A stretch of DNA of 64,000 nucleotides. Origin: Listeria innocua (GTDB taxonomy: Bacteria > Bacillota > Bacilli > Lactobacillales > Listeriaceae). The translations under genes were made by a program, and so were the position numbers. The stretch lies in contig NZ_CP117229.1 in the NCBI RefSeq assembly GCF_028596125.1, forward strand, positions 2,526,001-2,590,000, written 5' to 3'. Below are positions 12,063-21,221 of the stretch, one piece after another (the stretch's first letter is position 1; every line of letters starts with the position of its first letter). The notes below the pieces were generated by a model. The model was not told the DNA's origin. It ran no database searches and saw only the letters and a program-made list of their open reading frames with translations.

Positions 12063-13747
12063 GGGTTTTTAGTATTCAAAATAGCATAGCTCTAAAACTT
12101 TTATTTTTCACTATACCAAATATAAACCGTTTTGTTAGCATTCAAAATAACTTAGCTCTAAAACGAAGCCAATTCACAAACCTCCCTTCGCCGCGTTTTG
12201 TTAACATTCAAAATAACATAGCTCTAAAACGGTTACAACATCGATAAAACAATTCATCCGGTTTTGTTAGCATTCAAAATAACATAGCTCTAAAACGGAA
12301 AGGATAAACGTGTGACTGTTTTCGAGGTTTTGTTAGCATTCAAAATAACATAGCTCTAAAACAGGGTCACAGTTAGACCAGATATTGCTGTAGTTTTGTT
12401 AGCATTCAAAATAACATAGCTCTAAAACTATGGCAAAATAACATTTCACTTCAATAGAGTTTTGTTAGCATTCAAAATAACATAGCTCTAAAACTTACAA
12501 CACTTTCGAATGGAATGATATGTAGTTTTGTTAGCATTCAAAATAACATAGCTCTAAAACTTGGATAGTAGGTACTGAGCTAACTGGTCTGTTTTGTTAG
12601 CATTCAAAATAACATAGCTCTAAAACTCACCTGCATCTTTTGCCTTCCAGAGTCGCGTTTTGTTAGCATTCAAAATAACATAGCTCTAAAACGATATCGT
12701 CAGCGTCTGTACGCCGAACCGCGTTTTGTTAGCATTCAAAATAACATAGCTCTAAAACAACCGGTGAATCTAGTGAAGCTGTTACTAGGTTTTGTTAGCA
12801 TTCAAAATAACATAGCTCTAAAACTCAGCAACTTTATTAAATAAATCCCTGTTAGTTTTGTTAGCATTCAAAATAACATAGCTCTAAAACCCCCGCCTTA
12901 TACATTTTGACAGGCGTTGGTTTTGTTAGCATTCAAAATAACATAGCTCTAAAACTCATAGCTCTGTGAATAACATGTAACGCCTGTTTTGTTAGCATTC
13001 AAAATAACATAGCTCTAAAACATTTGGAATCGTATATCTAAAAATGAAGTAGTTTTGTTAGCATTCAAAATAACATAGCTCTAAAACCATCGACGATAGT
13101 TTCTTGATCGCCTTTAAGTTTTGTTAGCATTCAAAATAACATAGCTCTAAAACTCTGAGTTGGTCTGGATGATGATTAAAATGGTTTTGTTAGCATTCAA
13201 AATAACATAGCTCTAAAACCGAAAGAACACTTAAAGTTAGAACATGACGGTTTTGTTAGCATTCAAAATAACATAGCTCTAAAACGCGGTAGCTGTAATA
13301 AATGAGCTATGATGTGTTTTGTTAGCATTCAAAATAACATAGCTCTAAAACCTACTGTGTTTTTCATATCTTCGTTTAAGCGTTTTGTTAGCATTCAAAA
13401 TAACATAGCTCTAAAACCGTAAAAATATCGGAGGAGGAACAAAGATGGTTTTGTTAGCATTCAAAATAACATAGCTCTAAAACAACTGCCTTCATGCAAT
13501 TCGTTGGAATGACGTTTTGTTAGCATTCAAAATAACATAGCTCTAAAACACTCGTCCCACCACATCATGAACGCGTCTAGTTTTGTTAGCATTCAAAATA
13601 ACATAGCTCTAAAACCATAAACAATAACAGCTTTGTCTTTATAGAGTTTTGTTAGCATTCAAAATAACATAGCTCTAAAACAACAAGAGAGTTGACGAAA
13701 GAAGAACAAGAGTTTTGTTAGCATTCAAAATAACATAGCTCTAAAAC
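12063..13747 (-). CRISPR. Type II-A CRISPR array, 26 repeats and 25 spacers
   Basis: A 36-base repeat recurs every 66 bases. On the minus (crRNA) strand it begins GTTTTAGAGCTATGTTATTT and ends TGCTAACAAAAC. Repeats start at 12063, 12129, 12195 and every 66 bases to 12855, then 12920 and every 66 bases to 13712. All spacers are 30 bases except the one at 12891-12919, which is 29. Repeats from 12261 on appear identical. The three leftmost are degenerate: five mismatches at 12063, one at 12129, one at 12195. That marks the left end as the oldest, leader-distal end, so new spacers enter at 13747. No spacer is repeated. Targets could not be searched. Confidence 0.99.
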
Positions 13748-13874
13748 CTCGTAGAATTTTTTTATTCTCCTAGATTTCGTAATCGCGCCATTCATCCATA
13801 GCAAGATTTCAATTTTGAATGCTTATTTTATGGTTCACATAAAATCTATTTAGTTTTCAAAGATCATTTGAGCT
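13748..13874 (-). promoter_or_regulatory. CRISPR leader with CTACGAG anchor sequence
   Basis: 127 bases between csn2 and the first repeat. On the minus strand it ends in CTACGAG directly at the repeat, the leader-anchoring sequence known to guide Cas1-Cas2 insertion in type II-A systems. Just inside lies a small inverted repeat (AGAAT...ATTCT). Further in are an 8-bp perfect dyad (ATTTTATG / CATAAAAT, 13825-13845) and, at 13812-13823, twelve bases identical to part of the repeat but in opposite orientation. An array promoter must lie here, but I could not assign hexamers. Confidence 0.85.
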
Positions 13875-14537
13875 TTACATTCCTTTTTCCACTTGTAAAA
13901 AATAATCTGAATCTAGAATAACCTGCGAAAATCCTTCTGTTTTTCGAGGTTCAACAAATAAAACTTTTACTTGGTTTAACGAGATATAGCGCCTTAGCTC
14001 TAGTAACTCATCTTCTGTTAAATAGGCACATACATTAATAAAAACCAACAATTTTTTCTTTGATAAGTATTTATAGACTTGTACTATTTCAATTAATTTT
14101 TCAAAAACGGTATCACTTTTTGTCTCTATCTTGATACCCAAAGCTTTGAATAATTCAATGACTGTAATTTCATCTTCCTCTAAATCCAGTTCATGCTCCA
14201 GAAGCTCATAACCAATCAACTCACTAATCGTTGCAGTCAGCTTATCAATCATTGATTTTACTTCCGGCTTTTCATTAAGTTGCTGTTCTAAATCAGCATA
14301 AATTAGTTTTAAAGTTGCCAGAGAATTAATATCATGTCCCAATACATCTGTAATCAACATTAGTTCGCTACTTTTTAAAGGCTGCTGTTTCGCACCAAAA
14401 ATCGTTAATTCTTCTGTTTCGTCGTATTGATACAACCACTTAGTAACATTGGCAAAAACACGCACATCTTCTATTGCAAATATGGTCGAATCTTTAATAA
14501 TTATAGGCTCGTCAAGCAGTTTGAAATTAAAATTCAT
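13875..14537 (-). CDS. csn2: CRISPR-associated protein Csn2 (type II-A)
   Basis: 220 residues from ATG 14537 ([11 protein letters not shown]). This start has GGGAGA eight bases upstream, while the ATG at 14546 is too close. Csn2 forms a ring-shaped tetramer that slides on DNA ends and works with Cas9, Cas1 and Cas2 in taking up spacers. The short length and N-terminal motif fit the canonical Csn2 group seen in Streptococcus and Listeria. It overlaps the end of cas2 and is the last cas gene before the leader. Its presence defines subtype II-A. Confidence 0.95.
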   Translation of the reverse strand: MNFNFKLLDEPIIIKDSTIFAIEDVRVFANVTKWLYQYDETEELTIFGAKQQPLKSSELMLITDVLGHDINSLATLKLIYADLEQQLNEKPEVKSMIDKLTATISELIGYELLEHELDLEEDEITVIELFKALGIKIETKSDTVFEKLIEIVQVYKYLSKKKLLVFINVCAYLTEDELLELRRYISLNQVKVLFVEPRKTEGFSQVILDSDYFLQVEKGM

Positions 14538-14868
14538 CCATATCATCTCCCAAGAAAATAAGTCTCGAATCCGAATTACCTACACTTTTATTCTGTTCTC
14601 CACTTAAATATACCATGCGCGCAAATTGTTTTTCCGTCACAGTTAATAAAGTAATCAACCCTTTTTTAGGATTTTGCTGTTTCAAGCGAGCTAGCATAGC
14701 TTTACTAGCTGTGCCATTTAATAAAATTTTACTATAAACGGAATATTGATGCATAATAAAGCCTTCACTTAATATAAAGCGTCGGAATTGACGATAGGCT
14801 TTTCTTTCTTTTGCGGTATCTGTCGGCATATCAAACATTAATAACATTCTCATATATCGATAACTCAT
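14527..14868 (-). CDS. cas2: CRISPR-associated endonuclease Cas2
   Basis: 113 residues, typical for type II. The ferredoxin-like fold starts [13 protein letters not shown] with the conserved Asp in strand 1. [20 protein letters not shown] forms the next helix and strand. It dimerises between two Cas1 dimers to form the integrase. The gene overlaps cas1 by four bases and csn2 by eleven, indicating coupled translation. Confidence 0.97.
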   Translation of the reverse strand: MSYRYMRMLLMFDMPTDTAKERKAYRQFRRFILSEGFIMHQYSVYSKILLNGTASKAMLARLKQQNPKKGLITLLTVTEKQFARMVYLSGEQNKSVGNSDSRLIFLGDDMDEF

Positions 14869-15731
14869 ATCCTAAATTCAGGAACTCCTTCCCTTTCTTC
14901 ATTTAAGACCTTTACTATCTTCTTAGTATAATCATTTGCAATATTGGTTAAAAACATATGCTGGTTATTATAGTCAAACTGCTTGATGAACATTTCGAAT
15001 AATGAGCGTTTGATTACTTGAAAATCCTCATTGCGTTTTTCATACACGATTTGATCTACTAGTGGTCTAAAAGGTTCCATTATATCACTGGCAAAATTGA
15101 AATCGTTAAACTGATTAGAATGCTTTAAACCAAATTGCGTCATACATCCTGATTTCACCAATTCTCTCGCAAAAACACTTAGCAATAATGTATAACCATA
15201 ATTCAATCCGCTATTAATGTCATTTTCCTGTTCCCTCGTAAAATCATTTCCAAAAAGTTGATTAAAATATATTCTAGCTGCGTGTCCTTCACGATTGGTC
15301 GGATCAAATGTCTCTAAAGTTTCATGTAGCTTTATCAATGAATCTGCCTTCTCATCGTAATTTAGCATAGATAAAAATGTACTCTGATTTAAGATTTTTT
15401 GAGAAATAATTTCAGTCCATACAGTTGCCTTCGACTCAAACTCCCATTCCAATTGCTTCGATAATTGCAAACTACTGTCATGCCGCCCATAAAAAGGAAG
15501 TACCTTTCCAATAGGCAGTCGCTTATCATCACAAAAAAGAATCAAAATATTTTCAGCTACTAAGCAGTTAATTAACATCGTAGTCAAAGTAATATCTGTT
15601 GTCTCTAATATAAGTACATCAATTTCTGATAGATGAATCATTTCCTGTTGATAGGCAGATTTAAAAACAAGATGGTGGTTTTTATACGATAGTTTCGAAT
15701 GAGAATTTACAACAACTGTCCGCCATCCCAT
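14865..15731 (-). CDS. cas1: CRISPR-associated endonuclease Cas1
   Basis: 288 residues. The metal ligands of Cas1 are visible: Glu in [11 protein letters not shown] (near residue 149), His in [11 protein letters not shown] (near 205) and the acidic pair in SDIMEPFRP (near 217-220). With Cas2 it inserts protospacers at the leader end of the array. Its ATG begins on the base immediately after the cas9 stop codon, so cas9-cas1-cas2-csn2 are one translationally coupled operon. Confidence 0.98.
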   Translation of the reverse strand: MGWRTVVVNSHSKLSYKNHHLVFKSAYQQEMIHLSEIDVLILETTDITLTTMLINCLVAENILILFCDDKRLPIGKVLPFYGRHDSSLQLSKQLEWEFESKATVWTEIISQKILNQSTFLSMLNYDEKADSLIKLHETLETFDPTNREGHAARIYFNQLFGNDFTREQENDINSGLNYGYTLLLSVFARELVKSGCMTQFGLKHSNQFNDFNFASDIMEPFRPLVDQIVYEKRNEDFQVIKRSLFEMFIKQFDYNNQHMFLTNIANDYTKKIVKVLNEEREGVPEFRI

Positions 15732-18700
15732 TTAGTCATCCAGCCTTTTTCGTGATTCATATAGTCCTGTGATTGATTGGTAGATTATGGTGGAGCTTAA
15801 TAGTTCTTTTAGATTGTTATATCTTTTACGCTCAATAGTGGTTTCAAAAAATTTAAAACTTGCCGGAGCACCCATCGCATTGAATGCCATTAAATCAACA
15901 AAAGATCGTGCAATTGCCTTGATGTCACCTTCTTTATTTTGCTCAAAAAGCTGATTAATTTTGTTTAGATTAGCTTCAGCTAACGTATATCTTTTGGCAA
16001 ATTCTGATACGTGCGCTAGTAGTTCAGCAAACATTTCTCTATTACTTTCAATATAATCAAGGCTTTTCCCATCACTTGCCTCACAATTTGCCGCATGGTG
16101 TAGTAATGTTACCAGGTGGTTTGGCAATACCTGCTGATTTCCTTTCTGAGCTTCATTAGCACTAGCCAGCATTCTCCGACGTCCTTCCTCACATTCATAT
16201 AACGTATATTTCGGTAATTTCGCGAGGACTTTAGGCTGACGATAACCTTGTTCTTCTAAAAAGGCTTTCTCATCTTTTTCAAATGCTTTACGTTCCATGA
16301 TAGTAACACGGATAATTTTTTTCTCGAAAACTAATTTATTTTTCCCTTTTGCATATTCAATAACCACTGCATATGCCATATTAGGGCTATCAAGACCACC
16401 ATATTTCATCGGGTCCCAATTAGTTTTTCTAGGAATTAATTTACTGGAATTTCCTTTGGGCTTAATTGTAGCTTTTGAAAATTCTCCTTTTTGAATTTCT
16501 GTTTTCTTAACAATATTCATTTGTCGATAACTCATGACTTTTTTGACAGTATCCAAATATTTTTTATCCCAAAGAATTTCACCGTTTTCATCTATTATTC
16601 GATCTTTTTGCGCAAAGAATAACATGATGTTTGTATAAAATTGTTTTTTCGCCGTAGCTTTATTCGCTTTAAACCAATCAAATTGATGGTAATCGCCGTA
16701 AACAAATTCCGGCTCTAATTGAGGATATACTTTTAATAACGTATTCGCGACTACCCCATTTAAATAAGCATCATGAGCGTGGTGATAATCATTAACTCCA
16801 CGCACCTTATACAATTGAAATTGCTTACGGAATTGGCTAACCAGTGCAGATTTTAATGTTACAATCCGAACTTGCTTCATAGTATTCCCATGATCGTCTT
16901 TTTCATAATTAAAACGTTGATGTAAAATATTAGCTACATTCTTCGTTATTTGACGAGTTTCCACTAATTGCCGATGAATAAATCTCGCTTTATCCGCTTC
17001 TGTAAGACCACCACGTTCAGCTTTAGTTAAATAATCAAATTTACGTTTACTCATCAAATTCCCTTGGTATAACTTCTCCCAGAATACTTTTCTCTTTCGA
17101 ACGATCTCTAGTGGTGGAACATCATCCCCTTTTTCCCGATTCCCAGCCGAACTTGTTAACACAAGATTATCAACGGAGTTATCTGTTATAAAACTCTGTG
17201 GCACAATATGATCAATATCATAATTAGAAAGATTATGAATATCTAATTCTTGTCCAGTATACATATCCTTACCATTTTGCAAATAATATAAATACAATCT
17301 ATTATTTCTTAATTCTTGATTATCAGTCGGATGCTCTTTTAGAATTTGACTACCAAATTCTTTAATCGCTTTTTCTAATGATTTATAACGTGGTCTAGAA
17401 TTATTTTTTCCTTTTCCTGTTGTTTGATTTTCTCTTGCCATTTCCACAACAATAGTTTGAGGTGGGTAGCCCATTACACTAACAAGTTCATCGACAATTT
17501 TCAAGCTTTGTAAAATACCTTTTTTTATAGCCGGGCTACCAGCAAGGTCTGCCACAATACTTTGAATATCTTTATCTGCTGTAGTTACTTGTTCTTTTTC
17601 AATTATTGATTTAAAAGATAAATTACTGTCATTTATAAGTTGCATCAGATTACGATTAAGCCCATCATCATTCATCAAATAATCTAAAATAGTTAAGTGA
17701 GATTGCTTATCACGAATTCCCATTAATAACTTAGCTGATAACCTTCCCCATCCTGTATAATGTCGTCGTTCTAATTTTTTCAAAACAACCCCATCTAAAA
17801 CATCAGAAAATTGCTGTAACTGCTCTTTAATCATACGTTTATCTTCAAACACAGTTAAAATTTTGACTATATTTTCTAGCATTTCCGTATTTACTGGGTT
17901 ATCAAGGATTTCTTGTTTTATCCCTACCTTGAGTAAATCATGATAGGTAGAATAACTTGAATTAAACGAGTCTTCCAGGCCTTCAATAGTTGGACTTTCA
18001 ACATGGCTCATATTGCGTAAGAACAGCTCTAAATCCTTCTTTTTAACTTTACGCTTTTGCTTAAATAAGTCATTAAAAATCTGTTCTTTTTCCTGCCCAG
18101 AAAAATAGCTAGTCTTCCCTTGGTCATTAATGTATCTAACTTTGGTTAACTCATTATAAACCAAATATTTTTGATAACAGAGACTGTGTTTAGGCAATAC
18201 ATTTTCTTTAGGTAAATATGTATCTTTATTGGTCATCTTTTCAATGAAATCGACCGCTGACTTACCGAAATCCACTTTCTCTTCTATATTCCACGGTCTA
18301 ATCTCACCATCAGCTTTTCTTGTTAACCATGCGAATTCGCTCTGTCCGTTAGCTAGCGGACCAACAAAATATGGAATTCTAAAAGTTACTAAACTTTTGA
18401 TTTTATCATAGTTTTCTTTTAAAAAAGGATAATATTTTGCTTGCTGGTGTAAAATAGCTTCTAATTCTTCTAAATGTAATTGATGCGGGATAGCCCCATT
18501 ATCAAAGGTTCGTTGTTTTCGTAAAAAGTTTTCTTTTTCTATTTTAGCAATAAAATAATCGGCGCCTTCAATGTTCTCTAATGTTGTTTTCATGTATTTA
18601 TAGAAGTCTGCCTGCTTTGTTTTACCGTCTATATAACCTGCGTAACCATGTTTTTCGGTATTACTAAATATTTCTTCATAGTGTTTAGGAAGATGGAGCT

Positions 18701-19736
18701 TGATAAATGCTTTCAATTCCCCTAAATCTTCTTCATGTGTATCAAAACGTTCAATCATACTTGCGGATAACTTCGCGTTTGTTTCAGCCTCAGCCACTGT
18801 GATAATACTAGATAACACCACAGCACTATATGCATTTTTCGCTGCAACAAAAAGTTCCGCATATTCATCTCCAATTAGCGCTAACAAAGACTCTAAATCT
18901 TCTTCATAGCTATCTTTCGCACATTCAATATCCGATTTCTCAATAAGATCAAAAGGCTTTTGAAAATTCCCTTTACTGCCTACAATCAAGCTGATAAACT
19001 GAGCAAACATTCCGGCAGATTTTTCACCAGGGTATAATTTTAAAATTCTCTCAAGTTTTTCTTTTCGCGTAACTTTTTCAACGAGAATTTTAGCTACGTC
19101 CTTATTATCTTCCAATTTTTTTAGCGAACCGTCTTCAATGCCACTTGCAAACACTTGATTATATGTTTGTATAAATTGCTTATATATTCCATCAACAGAA
19201 GTATTTTGGGTATCTAATGCTCCCTCAATTAAAAAGTTCCCTCGATATTTTATAATATGAGCTAAAGCTAAATAAACTAATCTTAAATCAGCTTTTTCTG
19301 AAGAATTAACGAGTTCTTCTCTCAGGTGATAAATGGTTGGGTAGTTTTTGTGGTATTCTACTTCTTCCTCTATAGTCGCAAAAAAAGGATGACGACTATT
19401 TCTTTTTTCGTTATCAACATAAAAGCTATCACTTAATCGGCAAAAGAAATTTGCATCCACCTTAGACATTTCTTCCGCAAATATCCCTTGTAAATACGAA
19501 ATACGATTGCGTCTTCTCTCTATTCTCCTTCTAGCTGTTCTAGTCATTCTTCTATCAGCTGCCGTTTGACCCTCATCAAATAGTCTAACTCCCCAGAAAT
19601 TTTTCTTTATCTGTTTTTTCTCAGAGTCTCCAGCAATTTTCATTTTCCTCTTCACTAAATCATATTGATCTGTTAACACTGCCCATCCAACCGAGTTTGT
19701 TCCTATGTCTAGTCCAATCGTGTACGGTTTTTTCAT
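15732..19736 (-). CDS. cas9: Cas9, type II-A RNA-guided endonuclease
   Basis: 1334 residues from the ATG at 19736 (MKKPYTIGLD). GAAGGG lies nine bases upstream, whereas the open frame back to 19790 has no ribosome site. RuvC-I is IGLDIGTNSVGW (Asp10). The arginine-rich bridge helix is at about 60-95, RuvC-II is VVEMARENQ (Glu near 768), HNH is YDIDHIVPQSF (His near 845) and RuvC-III is YHHAHDAYLN (near 990). The C-terminal PAM-interacting region is complete. All catalytic residues are present, so it should be active with the tracrRNA at 19798-19890. By memory it is almost identical to L. innocua Cas9, for which an NGG PAM is reported. Confidence 0.99.
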   Translation of the reverse strand: MKKPYTIGLDIGTNSVGWAVLTDQYDLVKRKMKIAGDSEKKQIKKNFWGVRLFDEGQTAADRRMTRTARRRIERRRNRISYLQGIFAEEMSKVDANFFCRLSDSFYVDNEKRNSRHPFFATIEEEVEYHKNYPTIYHLREELVNSSEKADLRLVYLALAHIIKYRGNFLIEGALDTQNTSVDGIYKQFIQTYNQVFASGIEDGSLKKLEDNKDVAKILVEKVTRKEKLERILKLYPGEKSAGMFAQFISLIVGSKGNFQKPFDLIEKSDIECAKDSYEEDLESLLALIGDEYAELFVAAKNAYSAVVLSSIITVAEAETNAKLSASMIERFDTHEEDLGELKAFIKLHLPKHYEEIFSNTEKHGYAGYIDGKTKQADFYKYMKTTLENIEGADYFIAKIEKENFLRKQRTFDNGAIPHQLHLEELEAILHQQAKYYPFLKENYDKIKSLVTFRIPYFVGPLANGQSEFAWLTRKADGEIRPWNIEEKVDFGKSAVDFIEKMTNKDTYLPKENVLPKHSLCYQKYLVYNELTKVRYINDQGKTSYFSGQEKEQIFNDLFKQKRKVKKKDLELFLRNMSHVESPTIEGLEDSFNSSYSTYHDLLKVGIKQEILDNPVNTEMLENIVKILTVFEDKRMIKEQLQQFSDVLDGVVLKKLERRHYTGWGRLSAKLLMGIRDKQSHLTILDYLMNDDGLNRNLMQLINDSNLSFKSIIEKEQVTTADKDIQSIVADLAGSPAIKKGILQSLKIVDELVSVMGYPPQTIVVEMARENQTTGKGKNNSRPRYKSLEKAIKEFGSQILKEHPTDNQELRNNRLYLYYLQNGKDMYTGQELDIHNLSNYDIDHIVPQSFITDNSVDNLVLTSSAGNREKGDDVPPLEIVRKRKVFWEKLYQGNLMSKRKFDYLTKAERGGLTEADKARFIHRQLVETRQITKNVANILHQRFNYEKDDHGNTMKQVRIVTLKSALVSQFRKQFQLYKVRGVNDYHHAHDAYLNGVVANTLLKVYPQLEPEFVYGDYHQFDWFKANKATAKKQFYTNIMLFFAQKDRIIDENGEILWDKKYLDTVKKVMSYRQMNIVKKTEIQKGEFSKATIKPKGNSSKLIPRKTNWDPMKYGGLDSPNMAYAVVIEYAKGKNKLVFEKKIIRVTIMERKAFEKDEKAFLEEQGYRQPKVLAKLPKYTLYECEEGRRRMLASANEAQKGNQQVLPNHLVTLLHHAANCEASDGKSLDYIESNREMFAELLAHVSEFAKRYTLAEANLNKINQLFEQNKEGDIKAIARSFVDLMAFNAMGAPASFKFFETTIERKRYNNLKELLSSTIIYQSITGLYESRKRLDD

Positions 19737-19763
19737 TTTTTTCATCCCTTCAATAATTTTTAG

Positions 19764-19791
19764 TTGCATTCTTTTTATAATTTGGTACAAT
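19764..19791 (+). promoter_or_regulatory. tracrRNA promoter
   Basis: TTGCAT (19764-19769) and TACAAT (19786-19791) are 16 bases apart and would start transcription near 19798, just before the anti-repeat. The -35 lies only 12 bases upstream of the cas9 ribosome site on the other strand, so this promoter occupies the space where a close cas9 promoter would normally sit. Confidence 0.75.
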
Positions 19792-19797
19792 GTATGT

Positions 19798-19890
19798 ATT
19801 GTTAGTATTCAAAATAACATAGCAAGTTAAAATAAGGCTTTGTCCGTTATCAACTTTTAATTAAGTAGCGCTGTTTCGGCGCTTTTTTTT
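19798..19890 (+). ncRNA. tracrRNA
   Basis: About 85-93 nt. The anti-repeat (about 19799-19833) shares 24 of 25 bases with the array plus strand from TTGTTAG to CATAGC. The usual bulge (AAGTT) and TAAAAT follow, so it pairs with the crRNA repeat with one G-U. Next come the nexus-like GGCTTTGTCC segment, a spacer, and a terminator hairpin (AGCGC / GCGCT, 19867-19883) with eight T. RNase III would trim the duplex and Cas9 holds it. It is divergent from cas9. Confidence 0.95.
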
Positions 19891-20012
19891 GTACACTTTT
19901 TTAAGAACTCAAAATTGCAACAATTCCTTATTTCTATGTATATTAAGATATACCATTTATACTAGTAATCACTTCATTCATCTATTTATCTAACTATTAT
20001 GAACCTTAAATT

Positions 20013-20021
20013 ATTATAGCA
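20013..20021 (-). promoter_or_regulatory. Candidate cas operon promoter (extended -10)
   Basis: On the minus strand TGCTATAAT is a perfect extended -10. The -35 region is weak. Transcription would start near 20006 and give a leader of about 270 bases that crosses the whole tracrRNA gene in antisense before cas9. I see no better promoter closer to cas9. Confidence 0.55.
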
Positions 20022-20134
20022 TATTTCGATAAATTTGTTATAATAATCACAATAAAACATTCAAACCAAATTTTTCCGGAATCGTGTTTCTGCATGGTTC
20101 CTTTTTTTTACTTTTCTCATATATTTAAGCAAAC

Positions 20135-20164
20135 AAAAAAAGCACCAGCAAAAGCTGGTGCTTT
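20135..20164 (-). terminator. Terminator of rplM-rpsI
   Basis: The stem AAAGCACCAGC / GCTGGTGCTTT with a TTTT loop, followed by seven T on the minus strand, lies 11 bases beyond the rpsI stop at 20176. It separates the ribosomal genes from the CRISPR locus. Confidence 0.93.
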
Positions 20165-20175
20165 GAAACGATTGA

Positions 20176-20568
20176 TTAACGTTTTGAGAACTGAGGTGCA
20201 CGACGCGCGCCTTTAAGTCCGTATTTTTTACGTTCTTTCATACGTGGGTCACGAGTAAGTAGGCCAGCAGATTTAAGTGCTGGGCGGTACTCAGGGGCCA
20301 CTTGTAATAGTGCACGAGCTACACCATGACGGATAGCACCGGCTTGACCAGTGTAACCACCACCGTGAACGTTTACTAGTACATCATAGTTACCTAAAGT
20401 TTCTGTAGCTACTAAAGGTTGTTTGATAACTTCACGAAGAGCTGCAAATGGGATGTAATCTTCCCAGTCTCTATTGTTAATAACGATTTTGCCGTCGCCT
20501 GGTACTAAACGTACGCGAGCTACAGAGCTTTTACGACGACCAGTTCCGTAATATTGTACTTGAGCCAC
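20176..20568 (-). CDS. rpsI: 30S ribosomal protein S9
   Basis: 130 residues, the normal length. It starts [19 protein letters not shown] from a GTG with an AAAGGAGGA site and ends in the conserved basic tail RAPQFSKR, which reaches the decoding centre and contacts P-site tRNA. It follows rplM by 21 bases in the usual L13-S9 pair. Confidence 0.99.
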   Translation of the reverse strand: MAQVQYYGTGRRKSSVARVRLVPGDGKIVINNRDWEDYIPFAALREVIKQPLVATETLGNYDVLVNVHGGGYTGQAGAIRHGVARALLQVAPEYRPALKSAGLLTRDPRMKERKKYGLKGARRAPQFSKR

Positions 20569-20589
20569 TTAGTATTCCTCCTTTATTAA

Positions 20590-21027
20590 TTAACCGCGTA
20601 ATTCGTATACTTCTGGTTTTTGAGCTGCATGTTCGTGCTCAGATCCACCATATACGTGTAATTTTTTGAATAATTGACGTCCAAGAGAATTTTTTGGAAG
20701 CATACCTTTGATAGATAGTTCTAATAATTTCTCAGGATTGTTTGTACGCATTTCACCTGCAGTACGAGATTTCAAACCGCCTGGATATTGAGAGTGACGG
20801 TAGTAAATTTTGTCAGTAGCTTTTTTACCAGTAAGACCAATCTTACCAGCGTTGATGATGATTACAAAGTCTCCAGTGTCGATATGTGGAGTAAATTGTG
20901 GTTTGTTTTTTCCGCGAAGAATTGAAGCAACTTCACTGGATAAACGTCCTAAAGAAACACCAGTAGCGTCGATAACGTACCATTTACGTTCTACTTCGCC
21001 GGGTTTCGCCATATAAGTTGTACGCAT
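20590..21027 (-). CDS. rplM: 50S ribosomal protein L13
   Basis: 145 residues with the family motifs [21 protein letters not shown] and the C-terminal [16 protein letters not shown]. It is one of the first proteins to join the 50S subunit. A strong site (AGGAGG) precedes ATG. The ~130-base leader upstream is where an L13 autoregulatory element is expected. Confidence 0.99.
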   Translation of the reverse strand: MRTTYMAKPGEVERKWYVIDATGVSLGRLSSEVASILRGKNKPQFTPHIDTGDFVIIINAGKIGLTGKKATDKIYYRHSQYPGGLKSRTAGEMRTNNPEKLLELSIKGMLPKNSLGRQLFKKLHVYGGSEHEHAAQKPEVYELRG

Positions 21028-21159
21028 GAATTACCCTCCTAAATAAATTGAAACAAATTAGCTCCCGAAAACTGTTCCTAATTCCCGAAATGCTATTCTA
21101 TATTTTTATTGTTTAAACACAACAACCTTCCGGGGCTTATTGTGGGGCAAACAATACCA
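21028..21159 (-). promoter_or_regulatory. Candidate L13 leader (rplM autoregulatory 5' UTR)
   Basis: About 130 transcribed bases lie between the predicted start site and rplM. They contain GC-rich blocks (GCCCC...GCCCCGG) and two TTTCGGGA segments in otherwise AT-rich sequence. Firmicute rplM genes commonly carry an RNA leader bound by L13. The position and base composition fit, but I did not confirm the consensus structure. Confidence 0.5.
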
Positions 21160-21165
21160 TAGTCC

Positions 21166-21194
21166 ATAATACAGTTTTTAGAGTAAAAAGTCAA
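21166..21194 (-). promoter_or_regulatory. rplM-rpsI promoter
   Basis: On the minus strand TTGACT (21189-21194) and TATTAT (21166-21171) are 17 bases apart, a near-consensus SigA promoter about 140 bases upstream of rplM. The promoter is just downstream of truA, so rplM-rpsI is a separate unit. Confidence 0.8.
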
Positions 21195-21221
21195 TGCGTT
21201 CTGTAAAAAAACATCCAATTT

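Noticed and set aside
12063-13747. Self-targeting spacers
   Set aside because: By eye no spacer matched another place in this window; the rest of the genome cannot be checked here.
19737-19790. 18 extra codons at the cas9 5' end (start at 19790)
   Set aside because: No ribosome site for the upstream start; the segment overlaps the tracrRNA promoter, and GAAGGG is placed for the ATG at 19736, giving the usual 1334 residues.
19600-19797. A long tracrRNA form (tracr-L) that would act as a natural single guide to repress cas9, as in Streptococcus pyogenes
   Set aside because: Upstream of the anti-repeat I see no repeat-like segment that could fold onto it; only a short ACAAT/ATTGT dyad is present.
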